Assembly: GCF_032823475.1 (NCBI RefSeq)
Contig: NZ_CP127915.1
Span: 2,604,001-2,668,000, forward strand
Length of the DNA: 64,000 bases
Reading direction: 5' to 3'
Source of the DNA: Acinetobacter sp. SAAs474
Lineage (GTDB): Bacteria; Pseudomonadota; Gammaproteobacteria; Pseudomonadales; Moraxellaceae
Shown: piece by piece, positions 47,893 to 57,319 of the stretch
Layout: every line of letters begins with the position of its first letter
Position numbering within the stretch: position 1 is the first letter of the stretch
Notes under the pieces: model-generated
The model's database searches: none
Seen by the model: the letters and a program-made list of their open reading frames with translations, nothing else
What the model was told of the DNA's origin: nothing
Program-made: the position numbers and the translations under genes

Positions 47893-48170
47893 GCAGATAT
47901 AGAGTAATATGATTCTGAACATATCAGGAAGTCAGCTAGAAATCGAAAAATGATACCTATTATTCCATTAAGATCAAATAGTAAGAAATTCAATCCTGAT
48001 TTTGATAAGTACTTATATCGCTTAAGACATTTAGTTGAGAATGCCTTTGCAAGATTAAAACACTTCCGTGCAATAGCAACTCGATTTGATAAACTCGCAC
48101 GTAATTATCAGTCTATGATTTATATCGCCTGCATGTTCATTTGGTGTAAATCTAAATGAGGACACACCCT
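47893..48170 (+). mobile_element. Remnant of an IS5-family insertion sequence (transposase C-terminus)
   Basis: The frame 47893-48159 encodes the C-terminal end of an IS5-type DDE transposase: YDSEHIRKSARN, then IPLRSNSKKFNPDFDKYLY and RHLVENAFARLKHFRAIATR with the catalytic Glu. It carries an in-frame TAA at 47905-47907, and the upstream two thirds are gone. An open stretch begins at the ATG at 47950 but is too short to work. GAGGACACACCC (48159-48170) is the likely right terminal repeat. The left end is missing. Confidence 0.82.
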
Positions 48171-48407
48171 AGTCACCATCAAATTTATAAATATTTTATT
48201 CAAAAAATGCACAAAAGAATATCATCTCATTAAATGACTAGAATAGCCCGTATAGCATCATCATATTCAATACTTATTTTTAAATATTTGCGATATTGCT
48301 ATATTTTTTTAATGCATTTTATTTTGCCAGATAAAAATTCTGTTTCGAAATACCACATCACATCTATGATCGATTTAAGCATTCTGCTTTACACTATTCT
48401 GTCATGT

Positions 48408-48436
48408 CTCCCACCACACTGTCAGTGGGAGTTTTT
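48408..48436 (+). terminator. Orphan plus-strand terminator
   Basis: CTCCCAC and GTGGGAG pair over a 10-nt loop and a T5 run follows. No intact plus-strand gene precedes it. It may belong to a gene lost when the IS element decayed. Confidence 0.65.
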
Positions 48437-48449
48437 GCTCAAGCTAAAT

Positions 48450-48480
48450 AAAAATCATCATATGCATCGATGATATGATG
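48450..48480 (-). terminator. Terminator of the gmaS-mgsABC operon
   Basis: CATCATAT and ATATGATG pair over a 9-nt loop, with ATTTTTATTT following on the minus strand. It lies about 60 bp beyond the mgsC stop. Confidence 0.6.
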
Positions 48481-48541
48481 CCAATTGCAATACTAACATG
48501 CACCATGGTCTGACATCATTTACATCATGATGGTCAAAATT

Positions 48542-49876
48542 TTAGTATTGTACTTGACCTGGTACCCAATTGGTTCCTGCAAGCGGGACACGAGCCATCG
48601 CTGCAGCTTCAACATTCAATGCCACCAAATCTTCTGGATCAAGATGGTGTAAATGTGATTTACCACAGGCACGCGCCATCGTTTGTGCTTCGAGCACCAA
48701 TACACGTAAATAATTGGCTAAATGACGACCTCCCTCTACAGGATCTAAGCGTTGGGAAAGTTCAGGATCCTGCGTGGTAATCCCAGCTGGATCACGGCCA
48801 TTTTGCCAATCATCATAATAACCTGCAGCCGACCCTATCGCCTTTAATTCGGCATCTAATCTTGGGTGATTATCACCCAGTGCAATTAATGCTGCTGTAC
48901 CAATTGCAACGGCATCTGCTCCCAGGGCCATCGCTTTTGCAACATCTGCACCAGTACGAATACCGCCTGAGACAATCAATTGAACTTTACGATGCATACC
49001 CATTTCTTGCAAAGCCTGCACGGCTTGTGGAATCGCAGGTAAGATAGGAATTCCAACATGCTCAATAAATACTTCCTGAGTTGCAGCTGTTCCTCCTTGC
49101 ATACCATCCAATACAATCACATCTGCACCCGCTTTAACTGCAAGTTTGACATCGTAGTAAGGACGACTCGCACCAATTTTGACATAAATTGGTTTTTCCC
49201 AATCAGTAATTTCACGTAACTCCGCAATTTTAATCGCCAAATCATCTGGTCCAGTCCAATCGGGATGACGGCAGGCACTACGCTGATCTACCCCTACAGG
49301 TAAGGTTCGCATTCCTGCGACGCGCTCTGTTACCTTCATCCCCAGTAGCATGCCACCACCGCCTGGTTTGGCACCTTGCCCTAACACAATTTCAATCGCA
49401 TCTGCTTTACGTAAATCATCTGGATTCATTCCGTAACGAGATGGAAGATACTGATAAATTAAAGTCTGTGAATGACCACGCTCTTCTGGTGTCATACCAC
49501 CATCACCGGTGGTTGTAGACGTCCCAACCATTGAAGCGCCACGGCCTAAAGCTTCTTTGGCATTGGCAGATAATGCACCAAAACTCATCCCTGCAATGGT
49601 GACTGGAATCTTGAGATGAATCGGTTTTTTAGCAAAACGATTCCCCAAGACGACATCTGTACCACATTTTTCACGATAGCCTTCTAAGGGATAGCGTGAC
49701 ATACTGGCACCGAGCAATAATAAATCATCAAAATGTGGTACTTTACGTTTGGTACCACCACCGCGAATATCATAAATTCCAGTTGCAGCAGCACGCTGAA
49801 TTTCTTGAATCGTTAAACGATCAAATGTAGCAGATTCACGTAATACTGGTTCAAATTCTTGAGTTGTTTGAGTCAT
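48542..49876 (-). CDS. mgsC: N-methylglutamate synthase FMN subunit (MgsC/GlxD-like)
   Basis: This 444-residue protein matches the FMN-binding central domain of glutamate synthase GltB as a stand-alone subunit. Blocks include GASMVGTSTTTGDGGMTPEE, GQGAKPGGGGMLLGMKV and DGMQGGTAATQEVF, then GIRTGADVAKAMALGADAVA for FMN phosphate. The ATG at 49876 was chosen because GGAG lies nine bases upstream; an ATG five codons earlier overlaps that site. With the amidotransferase and GXGXG subunits upstream it forms the three-gene N-methylglutamate synthase set. A glutamate-synthase-like role on another amide is the alternative. Confidence 0.87.
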   Translation of the reverse strand: MTQTTQEFEPVLRESATFDRLTIQEIQRAAATGIYDIRGGGTKRKVPHFDDLLLLGASMSRYPLEGYREKCGTDVVLGNRFAKKPIHLKIPVTIAGMSFGALSANAKEALGRGASMVGTSTTTGDGGMTPEERGHSQTLIYQYLPSRYGMNPDDLRKADAIEIVLGQGAKPGGGGMLLGMKVTERVAGMRTLPVGVDQRSACRHPDWTGPDDLAIKIAELREITDWEKPIYVKIGASRPYYDVKLAVKAGADVIVLDGMQGGTAATQEVFIEHVGIPILPAIPQAVQALQEMGMHRKVQLIVSGGIRTGADVAKAMALGADAVAIGTAALIALGDNHPRLDAELKAIGSAAGYYDDWQNGRDPAGITTQDPELSQRLDPVEGGRHLANYLRVLVLEAQTMARACGKSHLHHLDPEDLVALNVEAAAMARVPLAGTNWVPGQVQY

Positions 49877-49906
49877 ATCTAAATTCTCCATGAAAAGCTA
49901 AAAAGG

Positions 49907-50632
49907 CTAGTAAGCAGATGCATTATCAACTTTGAAGTTATATAGCTGACGTGCCGAACCATAACGTTTAAAACATGTTGGATCCTCATCAAATCCAGCT
50001 TTTTCAAGCAACTCTGCTAGTTCAGCTAAATGCTCAGCGCGCATTTCTTTCTCAATACAATCAGAACCTAAAGATTTAACATGACCTTTTACATAAATAC
50101 GTGTTTCATATAAAGAATCACCTAATGCATCTCCTGCATCACCACATACCACCAAACGTCCTGCTTGCCCCATAAAACAACTCATATGGCCAATACTACC
50201 GCCAACAACAATGTCAACACCTTTCATTGAAATGCCGCAACGTGCACCAGCATCTCCATCGATCACCAGTAAACCACCATGTGCAGTGGCCCCTGCTGCT
50301 TGTGATGCATTACCTTTGACACGAACTGAACCAGACATCATATTTTCTGCAACACCCACGCCCACATTACCATGTACCACAATATCTGCTTGTTGATTCA
50401 TACCAGCACAGTAGTAACCAGCATGCCCTTCAATCGTGACATTGATCGCGGCATGAATACCAACCGCAATATTATGCTGTCCCGCTGGGTGAGTAATGAC
50501 CCAATCTTGAATATTGCTGGTCAACTGTGGATCATGTAAAGCTTGATTAAGCTCACGAACATCATCTAATGCTAAATCATAGTGCTCTTTTAAGCATGCT
50601 GTACTTATTTTTTCTGCCAATGCAATCGTCAT
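49907..50632 (-). CDS. mgsB: N-methylglutamate synthase GXGXG subunit (MgsB/GlxC-like)
   Basis: This 241-residue protein corresponds to the C-terminal beta-helix (GXGXG) domain of glutamate synthase as a separate subunit. The repeats are visible as GHAGYYCAGMNQQADIVVHG, VRVKGNASQAAGATAHGG and VVGGSIGHMSCFMGQAG. Its role is structural, positioning the FMN and amidotransferase subunits. GGGGA precedes the ATG. It lies 30 bp before mgsC and 32 bp after mgsA. Confidence 0.87.
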   Translation of the reverse strand: MTIALAEKISTACLKEHYDLALDDVRELNQALHDPQLTSNIQDWVITHPAGQHNIAVGIHAAINVTIEGHAGYYCAGMNQQADIVVHGNVGVGVAENMMSGSVRVKGNASQAAGATAHGGLLVIDGDAGARCGISMKGVDIVVGGSIGHMSCFMGQAGRLVVCGDAGDALGDSLYETRIYVKGHVKSLGSDCIEKEMRAEHLAELAELLEKAGFDEDPTCFKRYGSARQLYNFKVDNASAY

Positions 50633-50664
50633 ATTTTTTCCCCATTATCTGTTATTGATTATGT

Positions 50665-51579
50665 TTAAGCACTTTGTTCTACATTACGTTCCCATACATA
50701 TAACGTTGCCGGTTCTGGTTCCCATACTTTGGCTTGATCAATATTTGGTAGTGAAGCTAGCGCTTGATATTCAGAAGCCATTGCAACGTAATCATCGGTT
50801 TCAGCCAAAACTGCCGGTTTACATGCAATTGGATCACGAATCACAGCAAAACCGTCTTTGGTCCCAATCGCAAAGGTAAAGAAACCATCTAGATCATCTA
50901 GTGCATGATTTAATGCCTGTGCCAAATTATCTCCTTGCTGCAACCGCCAAGTTAAATAGCCAGCAGCTACTTCTGTATCATTTTCTGTTTCAAAATGAAT
51001 ACCTTCCCGTTTTAGTGTTTGACGTAAACGAGCATGATTGGACAATGAGCCATTATGTACCAAACACAGATCTGCACCGGTGGAAAATGGATGACTCCCC
51101 TCCATAGTCACCGCACTTTCAGTCGCCATACGCGTATGACCAATAATATGACTACCCTTCATGCTTGATAGACCAAAACGCTGTGAAATTTCAACCGGTA
51201 ATCCCATCCCTTTTAAAATTTCAATACTTTGTCCAACACTCATAATTTTTAATTGTGGTGCTAGCTCAGACACAGCACTACGAATAGTGATTTCATCAGA
51301 TTTGGCTTTAATTACTGCAGCAGTCGCATTTTGAAACCATTCTATTTCGGTATCTAACTGTGTTTTTAATTGGCTAATCAATGCAGACCAATCAAAATGA
51401 TCTTGTACTGATTGAAGGGTTAATTTGACCCAGCCATCGGCCACCTCATCACCATAAATGGCAAAACCAGCACTATCTGGACCACGACCTGTCATCGATT
51501 GCAGCATGGGTTCAAATAATTGGCCCAACTGTGATTCTAAAGCAGGATTTTTTAAATATAAGCCGACAATTCCACACAT
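50665..51579 (-). CDS. mgsA: N-methylglutamate synthase amidotransferase subunit (MgsA/GlxB-like)
   Basis: This 304-residue class II (Ntn-type) glutamine amidotransferase has its catalytic Cys directly after the initiator Met (MCGIVGLYL). Three ATGs lie in a row (51585, 51582, 51579); the third has the best spacing from GGAG and gives Met-Cys as maturation needs. Conserved blocks are GRGPDSAGFAIYG, IIGHTRMATESAV, SHPFSTGADLCLVHNGSLSNH and ENDTEVAAGYLTW. In the N-methylglutamate pathway this unit takes the amine from gamma-glutamylmethylamide. Confidence 0.87.
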   Translation of the reverse strand: MCGIVGLYLKNPALESQLGQLFEPMLQSMTGRGPDSAGFAIYGDEVADGWVKLTLQSVQDHFDWSALISQLKTQLDTEIEWFQNATAAVIKAKSDEITIRSAVSELAPQLKIMSVGQSIEILKGMGLPVEISQRFGLSSMKGSHIIGHTRMATESAVTMEGSHPFSTGADLCLVHNGSLSNHARLRQTLKREGIHFETENDTEVAAGYLTWRLQQGDNLAQALNHALDDLDGFFTFAIGTKDGFAVIRDPIACKPAVLAETDDYVAMASEYQALASLPNIDQAKVWEPEPATLYVWERNVEQSA

Positions 51580-51644
51580 CATCATTCTCCATTGAATATG
51601 ATTGATACATATATTTTTAAAATTAAAAGATTACATGGTTAGAT

Positions 51645-53051
51645 TTAGAAAAATTCGGTATAACGCTGCACTTCCCAGTCTGAAACGTGGCGACTGTATT
51701 CCAACCATTCCATGCTTTTTTGTGTGATAAATTCATCGACAATTTGATGACCCAGTTGGGTTCTAAATAATGAATCCATCTTTAAAGCGTCAATGGCTTC
51801 TTTTAAAGACTGCGGTAAGGTTGCAATACCACGTGCAGCAATTTCTTCCAGTGTTAAGGTATATAAATTTTCATTACATGCTGGTGGTGGCATCAATTCA
51901 CGTTCAATCCCATCTAAGCCTGCAGCAATAATTGCTGCTGACACTAAATAAGGGTTACACCCTGCATCTGGTAAACGTAGTTCTATACGACCATAAGGAA
52001 TACGAACCATTGCAGAACGATTATTAGCGCCATAAGCAATAAATGCAGGTGCCCACGTTGCGCCAGATAGAGAACGACCAACCACTAGACGTTTATAAGA
52101 ATTTACTGTTGGCGCACAAAAAGCACATAGTGCTGGTGCATGAGCCAGTAATCCAGCAATAAAATGATACGCCATTTTGGATAAACCCATCCCTTGTGGG
52201 TCTGTATCATCATGAAATAGATTGCTTGATTCTGCACTTCCTACCGACAAATGGAAATGCATACCATTACCTGCACGTTTTGGATCTGGTTTTGGCATAA
52301 AAGAACAGACAATACCGAGATCATTGGCAATTTCACCCGCAGCCATACGAAAGAATGTAAACATATCCGCAGAATTCATGGCATCGCTGTAGGTGTAGTT
52401 AATTTCAAACTGACCATTGGCATCTTCATGGTCAATTTGATAGATATCAAAACCCACAGGAATTAATGCTTCTGTTAAACGTTCTAAAAATTCACGTGAA
52501 CGTGACAAACCTTTATAGTCATAACAGGGTTTATCTAAAGTATCTGAATCATCTACTGCTTTGAGTTTACCGTCCTCATCTCGGCGAAATAAGCTAAATT
52601 CAGGTTCTAAACCCGTATTGAGTGTCCATCCTTGCTGTGCTAGTCGCTCAACTTGCTGACGTAATACATAACGTGAATCATAAGGATGAGGCTGACCATC
52701 CACATATCCTTCGCATACAACACGGCCATAACCGGGTTGCCATGGTACGGGTGTTAAGGTGGATAAATCCCCTCTCACCATAAAATCTGGACCATGTGGC
52801 TGCATTCCCATACCTGAAATTGCAAAGCCAGCAAATCCAACGCCTACATTTTCAATTGCTTTTAAACCTGAGATCGGTACTGATTTGGTTTTTGCTGAAC
52901 CATGAATATCAACAAACTGTGCCAATACGTACTTTAATTGATGTTCATCAATGACTTTTTGTACTTCTGGACGGTATTTAGGTTTGGTGATAATACTGTG
53001 CTGTTCTTCAAAAAACTCTTTTACAATGGCCTGCTGCAACATATTTGACAT
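51645..53051 (-). CDS. gmaS: Gamma-glutamylmethylamide synthetase / type III glutamine synthetase (GlnT-like)
   Basis: This 468-residue enzyme is of the glutamine synthetase superfamily (GlnT/GMAS branch). It would ligate methylamine to glutamate with ATP. Active-site segments are [16 protein letters not shown], then [29 protein letters not shown] for [14 protein letters not shown] and [18 protein letters not shown] is one base before the first ATG and ten before a second ATG at 53042, so the true start may be 53042. It leads the operon with mgsABC and diverges from the XRE-cupin gene. Plain glutamine synthesis is the main alternative. Confidence 0.85.
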   Translation of the reverse strand: MSNMLQQAIVKEFFEEQHSIITKPKYRPEVQKVIDEHQLKYVLAQFVDIHGSAKTKSVPISGLKAIENVGVGFAGFAISGMGMQPHGPDFMVRGDLSTLTPVPWQPGYGRVVCEGYVDGQPHPYDSRYVLRQQVERLAQQGWTLNTGLEPEFSLFRRDEDGKLKAVDDSDTLDKPCYDYKGLSRSREFLERLTEALIPVGFDIYQIDHEDANGQFEINYTYSDAMNSADMFTFFRMAAGEIANDLGIVCSFMPKPDPKRAGNGMHFHLSVGSAESSNLFHDDTDPQGMGLSKMAYHFIAGLLAHAPALCAFCAPTVNSYKRLVVGRSLSGATWAPAFIAYGANNRSAMVRIPYGRIELRLPDAGCNPYLVSAAIIAAGLDGIERELMPPPACNENLYTLTLEEIAARGIATLPQSLKEAIDALKMDSLFRTQLGHQIVDEFITQKSMEWLEYSRHVSDWEVQRYTEFF

Positions 53052-53214
53052 ACTCCCAATATGACAAAAAATGATATTTGGCTCGAATAATGCAGAGAAA
53101 TGCTTGCTCTTATATTATTCTAAATAAGAAACTTTATTTCCTATTAAGAAAGCAAATCCCTTGCCAACTTTATGCGTACGGCAAAAAAATTTGAATATAT
53201 TGCTTGAAAGGCTT

Positions 53215-53235
53215 AATATTCCTAATGGGAATATT
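53215..53235. promoter_or_regulatory. 21-bp palindromic operator in the gmaS-xre intergenic region
   Basis: AATATTCCT-AAT-GGGAATATT has 9-bp arms that match at 8 of 9 positions. The same design with perfect arms occurs upstream of the first amt (54124-54144). It is the best candidate binding site for the XRE-cupin regulator. Confidence 0.65.
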
Positions 53236-53335
53236 TTTTTCATAAAAATGTTTTTTTATTTACCATGGCGCTGAACACTAATTCTGATGAAGATTCAGCA
53301 TAATTTAGAGTCAAAATAGTGCGAGTTGATCCATA

Positions 53336-53935
53336 ATGAGACACAATAAAAACAGCCTAAAGCTGGAACAATATATTGGCATTCAAATCAAACGTTGCCG
53401 TCAAGAGCAAGGATTAAAGCTGGCAGATGTGGCACAAATTGCTGATATTAGCCAAGGAATGTTAAGTAAAATTGAGAATGCTCAGGTTTCAACAAGTTTA
53501 GAAACATTGAGTCGTCTATGTGAAGTCCTCGGTATTCCGCTTTCCACACTATTTAGTCAATATGATCAGCAAGAAAGCCATGCGATGATCGTGAAATCAG
53601 GTGAAGGAATGGAAGTTGTACGTCGAGGAACTGAAAAAGGTCATACCTATCATTTATTAACACATTCACGTGGGCCACGTAAAAATTTTGAAGCTTATTT
53701 GGTCAGCATGGATGACGCTAGCGAAGAATTTCCAATTTTTGCTCATCCGGGTACAGAAATGCTGTATCTAATCGAAGGAGAAATCATGTATCGACATGGC
53801 GATGAAGTATTTCATATGCAGCCTGGTGATTGCCTCACATTGGATGGTGAAATACCCCATGGGCCAGAACAATTAATGCAAGTCCCTATCCGATTAATTT
53901 CGATGGTTAATTATGGTGAAACTTCAACAGATTAA
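53336..53935 (+). CDS. XRE-cupin transcriptional regulator of the methylamine genes
   Basis: This 199-residue protein has an N-terminal XRE helix-turn-helix (about 12-66: KLADVAQIADISQGMLSKIE, STSLETLSRLCEVLG) and a C-terminal cupin domain (about 120-190: AHPGTEMLYLIEGEIMYRHG, QPGDCLTLDGEIPHGPEQ) that probably binds a small effector. It is divergent from gmaS and upstream of amt, the classical position of a local regulator. Regulators of this type often control amine and glutamine-synthetase-like genes, such as PuuR. Confidence 0.9.
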   Translation: MRHNKNSLKLEQYIGIQIKRCRQEQGLKLADVAQIADISQGMLSKIENAQVSTSLETLSRLCEVLGIPLSTLFSQYDQQESHAMIVKSGEGMEVVRRGTEKGHTYHLLTHSRGPRKNFEAYLVSMDDASEEFPIFAHPGTEMLYLIEGEIMYRHGDEVFHMQPGDCLTLDGEIPHGPEQLMQVPIRLISMVNYGETSTD

Positions 53936-54123
53936 TCGGAACTCAATAATATCTACAATGAGATGAGTCACGCCATTATTCAACAGTGACAAATCTCATT
54001 AGGCAGCGTATAGACTGCATTTTCCAGCCCCGTTCTTTACCCCCTCATTTTGTATGTCCAATACACATTGCATTTTCAATCGACTGGTACTGGTACAGGA
54101 ATTGCTTTGCATAATAATAAATA

Positions 54124-54144
54124 AATATTCCCATCGGGAATATT
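54124..54144. promoter_or_regulatory. 21-bp perfect-arm palindrome upstream of the first amt
   Basis: AATATTCCC-ATC-GGGAATATT has identical 9-bp arms. It lies 62 bp before the ATG at 54207 and matches the element in the gmaS promoter region, so this amt probably belongs to the same regulon. Confidence 0.65.
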
Positions 54145-54206
54145 GGTGAAACGGCAATACCATCATGCATTGATATAAACCGTGAATTTTAATTCTGGAG
54201 GGGCAA

Positions 54207-55516
54207 ATGTGGATCAATACTTTTAAAACATTATTATGGCTAAGCCTATTAATCTCAGGCTATGCCAGCGCCAGTGAAACATTAGACACTGCATCCACGG
54301 TTTGGATGATGCTATCAACACTCTTGGTACTCTTGATGTTTATACCTGGCCTTGCACTATTTTATGGTGGCATGATTCGTGCAAAAAATATTCTTTCTAT
54401 TTATACACAATTTTTTGCAGTTGCGGCTGTCGTCTGTGTTCTATGGTTAAGCTTGGTCTATAGCATCAGCGCAGATTCTAGCAATATGTCTGCAAATGTG
54501 ACTAATATTCATAGTTTTATAGGTGGATTAAATAAAGTATTTCTTGTCGGTATTGATGAAAATACACTCATCGGAGGTATCCCTGAATATATTTTAATTG
54601 TTTTTGGTATGACCTTTGCCATGATTACCCCCTGTATTGCAATCGGTGCTTTTGTTGAACGCATGAAATTTTCAGCCATTCTACTCTTTACGATTCTATG
54701 GCTAGTATTGGTCTACGGACCAATGACCCATATGGTTTGGGGGGGGATGGTGCATTATTTCATAATTGGGGCGTACTCGATTTTGCAGGTGGTACAGCCG
54801 TACATATTAATGCCGGTGTTGCTGCTTTGGTGGGCGCTTGGGTATTGGGTGCACGTCGTGGTTGGCCAACTACGCCTATCCCGCCACATAATCTGGTCTA
54901 CACACTCATAGGTGCTGCATTTTTATGGATTGGATGGTTTGGATTTAATGTCGGTTCAGCCTTTGCTGTCAATGCCTCAGCCACCATTGCCATGATGGCA
55001 ACTATGGTTGCAACCTGTGGTGGTGTCCTCGGTTGGATGCTGATTGAAAGATTGCATACGCAACATGTAAGTGCACTTGGTTTGGCATCTGGTGCGATTG
55101 CTGGCTTAGTCGGCATTACGCCAGCTGCTGCCTATGTTGGACCTTTTGGTGCACTCATCATTGGCTTAATTAGTGCAATATGTTGTTTTTATGCCATTCG
55201 CACCTTCAAGTATAAAATGGGGATTGATGATGCATTAGACGTGTTTGCCTTACATGGAGTCGGAGGAATCGTGGGTTGTATCTTAACGGGAATATTCTGT
55301 ATTCCTGCGCTCGGCGGTAAAGTGGAAGGTATTGTACTCTGGTCACAATTGACTGCACAAACTGGGAGTATCTTGTTTACTGTCATATATTGTGGCGTAT
55401 TCACCTGGCTCATTATGATTGTGATCGAAAAAACTATCGGCTTACGTGTTACAGCAGAACAGGAACAACAAGGCTTAGATATTAGTGAGCATAATGAAGA
55501 TGCTTACAATCACTAA
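54207..55516 (+). pseudogene. amt: Ammonium/methylammonium transporter, frameshifted at a G8 tract
   Basis: This is an Amt/Rh-family channel gene with a signal peptide (SGYASASE) and TVWMMLSTLLVLLMFIPGLA. The first reading frame runs 54207-54911 and the rest is in another frame ending at 55516. The break is in the eight-G run at 54739-54746, in the codons for HMVWGGDG just after the first channel His. One extra G restores a 436-residue protein like the neighbouring 437-residue Amt. The second half keeps LGASGAIAGLVG-like and DVFALHGVGGIVG motifs with no further damage. TGGAGGGG is a strong ribosome site. It could be a recent loss, a phase-variable switch or a sequencing error. Confidence 0.9.
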
Positions 55517-55623
55517 ATCAATCAACCAGACGGCCTAAATCCACTTTCAAGCTCAAATAGCGCCTCATTCAACTCAGCACTATTTGAGCAATAGCATGAT
55601 GATCATTGTGACATGTCATCAAC

Positions 55624-55663
55624 TACTGCTTTAGAGATATAGATACTGCTTTAGAGATATAGA
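55624..55663. repeat. 20-bp direct tandem duplication
   Basis: TACTGCTTTAGAGATATAGA occurs twice back to back (55624-55643 and 55644-55663). It lies about 90 bp upstream of the sigma-54-like promoter, a typical distance for an activator site. Confidence 0.8.
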
Positions 55664-55752
55664 CCTCAACAAAAACAATCCATTATGCTAAAAGATTTAA
55701 TGATTAAAATAATGCTATCTATATGAAAATCAACAAATAATAATATAAATTA

Positions 55753-55768
55753 TGGTATGAGAGTTGCA
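55753..55768 (+). promoter_or_regulatory. Sigma-54-type promoter of the second amt
   Basis: TGGTATGAGAGTTGCA fits the RpoN consensus TGGCAYR-N4-TTGCW with correct GG-to-GC spacing and a single deviation (T for C). It lies about 105 bp before the ATG. Nitrogen control through NtrC is expected for such amt promoters. Confidence 0.65.
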
Positions 55769-55872
55769 TCTGTTTTGATGAATTTCATTTTTGCATGAAA
55801 TCATATTGCATCACAAAAATGAAAATGATCGTTGTAATGAGCATTTAAATTCATGACATTCAGGAGCAATTC

Positions 55873-57186
55873 ATGATCATCAATAATTTAAAACAGTTAC
55901 TTGGATGTATAAGCTTACTATTACCCGTGACTGCTTTTGCTGCAGACACACTTGATCCCGCAGCAACTGTGTGGCTTATGGTTTCTATTGTGATTGTCCT
56001 TCTTATGTTTATTCCTGGACTTGCCCTCTTTTATGGAGGAATGGTGAGGAGTAAAAATATTTTGTCGCTATTTACACAATTTTTTGCAGTAGCCGGTGTT
56101 GTTGGCATTCTATGGGTTGCACTGGTATATAGCTTAGCAACAGATACCAGCGGCATGCAGGCCGGTATCTACAACTGGCACAGTATTGTAGGAGGACTGG
56201 ATAAAGCAATGCTGAGTAATATTACAGCAGAAACATTATCTGGAACCATTCCTGAATATATTGTCATTGTATTTTTAATGACCTTTGCCATGATTACGCC
56301 TTGTATTGCACTGGGTGGATTTGCTGAGCGAATGAAATTTGAAGCAGCTGTAATTTTTAGTGCACTCTGGATTGTGATTGTATATGGTCCAATGGCACAT
56401 ATGGTCTGGGGTGGCGATGGTGCATTATTTCATAACTGGGGAGTGTTAGATTTTGCAGGAGGAACAGCAGTTCATATTGCAGCAGGTGTCACCGCATTTG
56501 TCGGTGCGATGGTGCTTGGTAAGCGCAAAGGATGGCCGACGACGCCAATGCCACCTCATAATATGGTTTTTGTCATGATTGGTGCTGCACTACTTTGGGC
56601 AGGATGGTTTGGATTTAATGTCGGTTCTGCACTGGCAATTAATTCATCTGCTGCTTTAATCATGATGACCACAATGTTGGCAACCTGTGGTGGAATTATA
56701 GGGTGGATGTTTGCTGAAAAACAATATCGCGGTCACGTTACCTCCTTTGGCTTAGCATCTGGTGCAATTGGTGGTTTAGTAGGTATTACGCCAGCTGCTG
56801 CCTATGTTGGGCCTTTTGGTGCAATCATGATCGGAATCTTGGCCAGTATTGCCAGTTTTTATGCCATTATGACTTTAAAAAGAAAATTTGGTGTTGATGA
56901 TGCCCTAGATGTATTTTCCCTACATGGTATTGGTGGCATTGTCGGTTGTTTATTGACAGGAATTTTCTGTATTCCTGAATTAGGCGGAAATATAGAAGGT
57001 ATTGCTTTAATACCACAATTTTTTGCACAATTGGCCAGTATTGTTATGACATTTGCTTATGTGGGTATTCTGAGTTGGATTTTACTTAAATTAATCGATA
57101 AAACCATTGGCTTACGAGTGACGACAGAACAAGAACAACAAGGTCTAGATGTCAGCGAACATAATGAAAGTGCTTATAATCATTAA
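55873..57186 (+). CDS. amt: Ammonium transporter
   Basis: This intact 437-residue Amt-family inner-membrane channel has a cleavable signal peptide (LLPVTAFAADTL) and eleven predicted helices. Family motifs are FYGGMVRSKNILSLFTQFFA, GPMAHMVWGGDGALFHNWG with the first channel His, DFAGGTAVHIAAGVTAFVGA and DVFSLHGIGGIVGCLLTG with the second His. Its product is close to that of the frameshifted amt upstream, so they arose by tandem duplication. The C-terminal tail is near-identical in both (GLDVSEHNESAYNH). The sigma-54-like promoter suggests general nitrogen control. Confidence 0.94.
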   Translation: MIINNLKQLLGCISLLLPVTAFAADTLDPAATVWLMVSIVIVLLMFIPGLALFYGGMVRSKNILSLFTQFFAVAGVVGILWVALVYSLATDTSGMQAGIYNWHSIVGGLDKAMLSNITAETLSGTIPEYIVIVFLMTFAMITPCIALGGFAERMKFEAAVIFSALWIVIVYGPMAHMVWGGDGALFHNWGVLDFAGGTAVHIAAGVTAFVGAMVLGKRKGWPTTPMPPHNMVFVMIGAALLWAGWFGFNVGSALAINSSAALIMMTTMLATCGGIIGWMFAEKQYRGHVTSFGLASGAIGGLVGITPAAAYVGPFGAIMIGILASIASFYAIMTLKRKFGVDDALDVFSLHGIGGIVGCLLTGIFCIPELGGNIEGIALIPQFFAQLASIVMTFAYVGILSWILLKLIDKTIGLRVTTEQEQQGLDVSEHNESAYNH

Positions 57187-57221
57187 ATTGATCATAGATC
57201 AAACCACTTTAAGCATGGTTA

Positions 57222-57256
57222 AAACAAAGCAAATATTTTAAATATTTGCTTTGTTT
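57222..57256. terminator. Near-perfect 35-bp palindrome downstream of the second amt
   Basis: AAACAAAGCAAATATTT is followed, after one base, by its exact reverse complement. With T-rich sequence at its end it can serve as the amt terminator. Confidence 0.65.
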
Positions 57257-57319
57257 AATCCATATCGAAAAAAATAATGCTTCACTACTCACTTTCCATT
57301 ATCTTTCCAGAGCATCATA

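Larger units (their letters stand above)
48171..48541. other. Intergenic region between the IS remnant and the methylamine genes
   Basis: This 371-bp stretch has two hairpins (48408-48436 on the plus strand, 48450-48480 on the minus strand) and no credible gene. A 79-codon plus-strand frame at 48234 lacks a ribosome site and family features. Confidence 0.45.
55517..55872. other. Intergenic region between the two amt genes
   Basis: This 356-bp stretch holds a tandem duplication of 20 bp (55624-55663), a sigma-54-like promoter (55753-55768) and AGGAG six bases before the second amt ATG. I see no gene in it. Confidence 0.6.

Noticed and set aside
48234..48473. 79-codon plus-strand open frame
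   Set aside because: It has no ribosome site, no family resemblance and low-complexity hydrophobic content, and it overlaps two hairpins.
54207..54911. A separate, complete 234-residue transporter
   Set aside because: After the G8 tract this frame loses all resemblance to Amt, while another frame picks up the family exactly. It is one broken gene.
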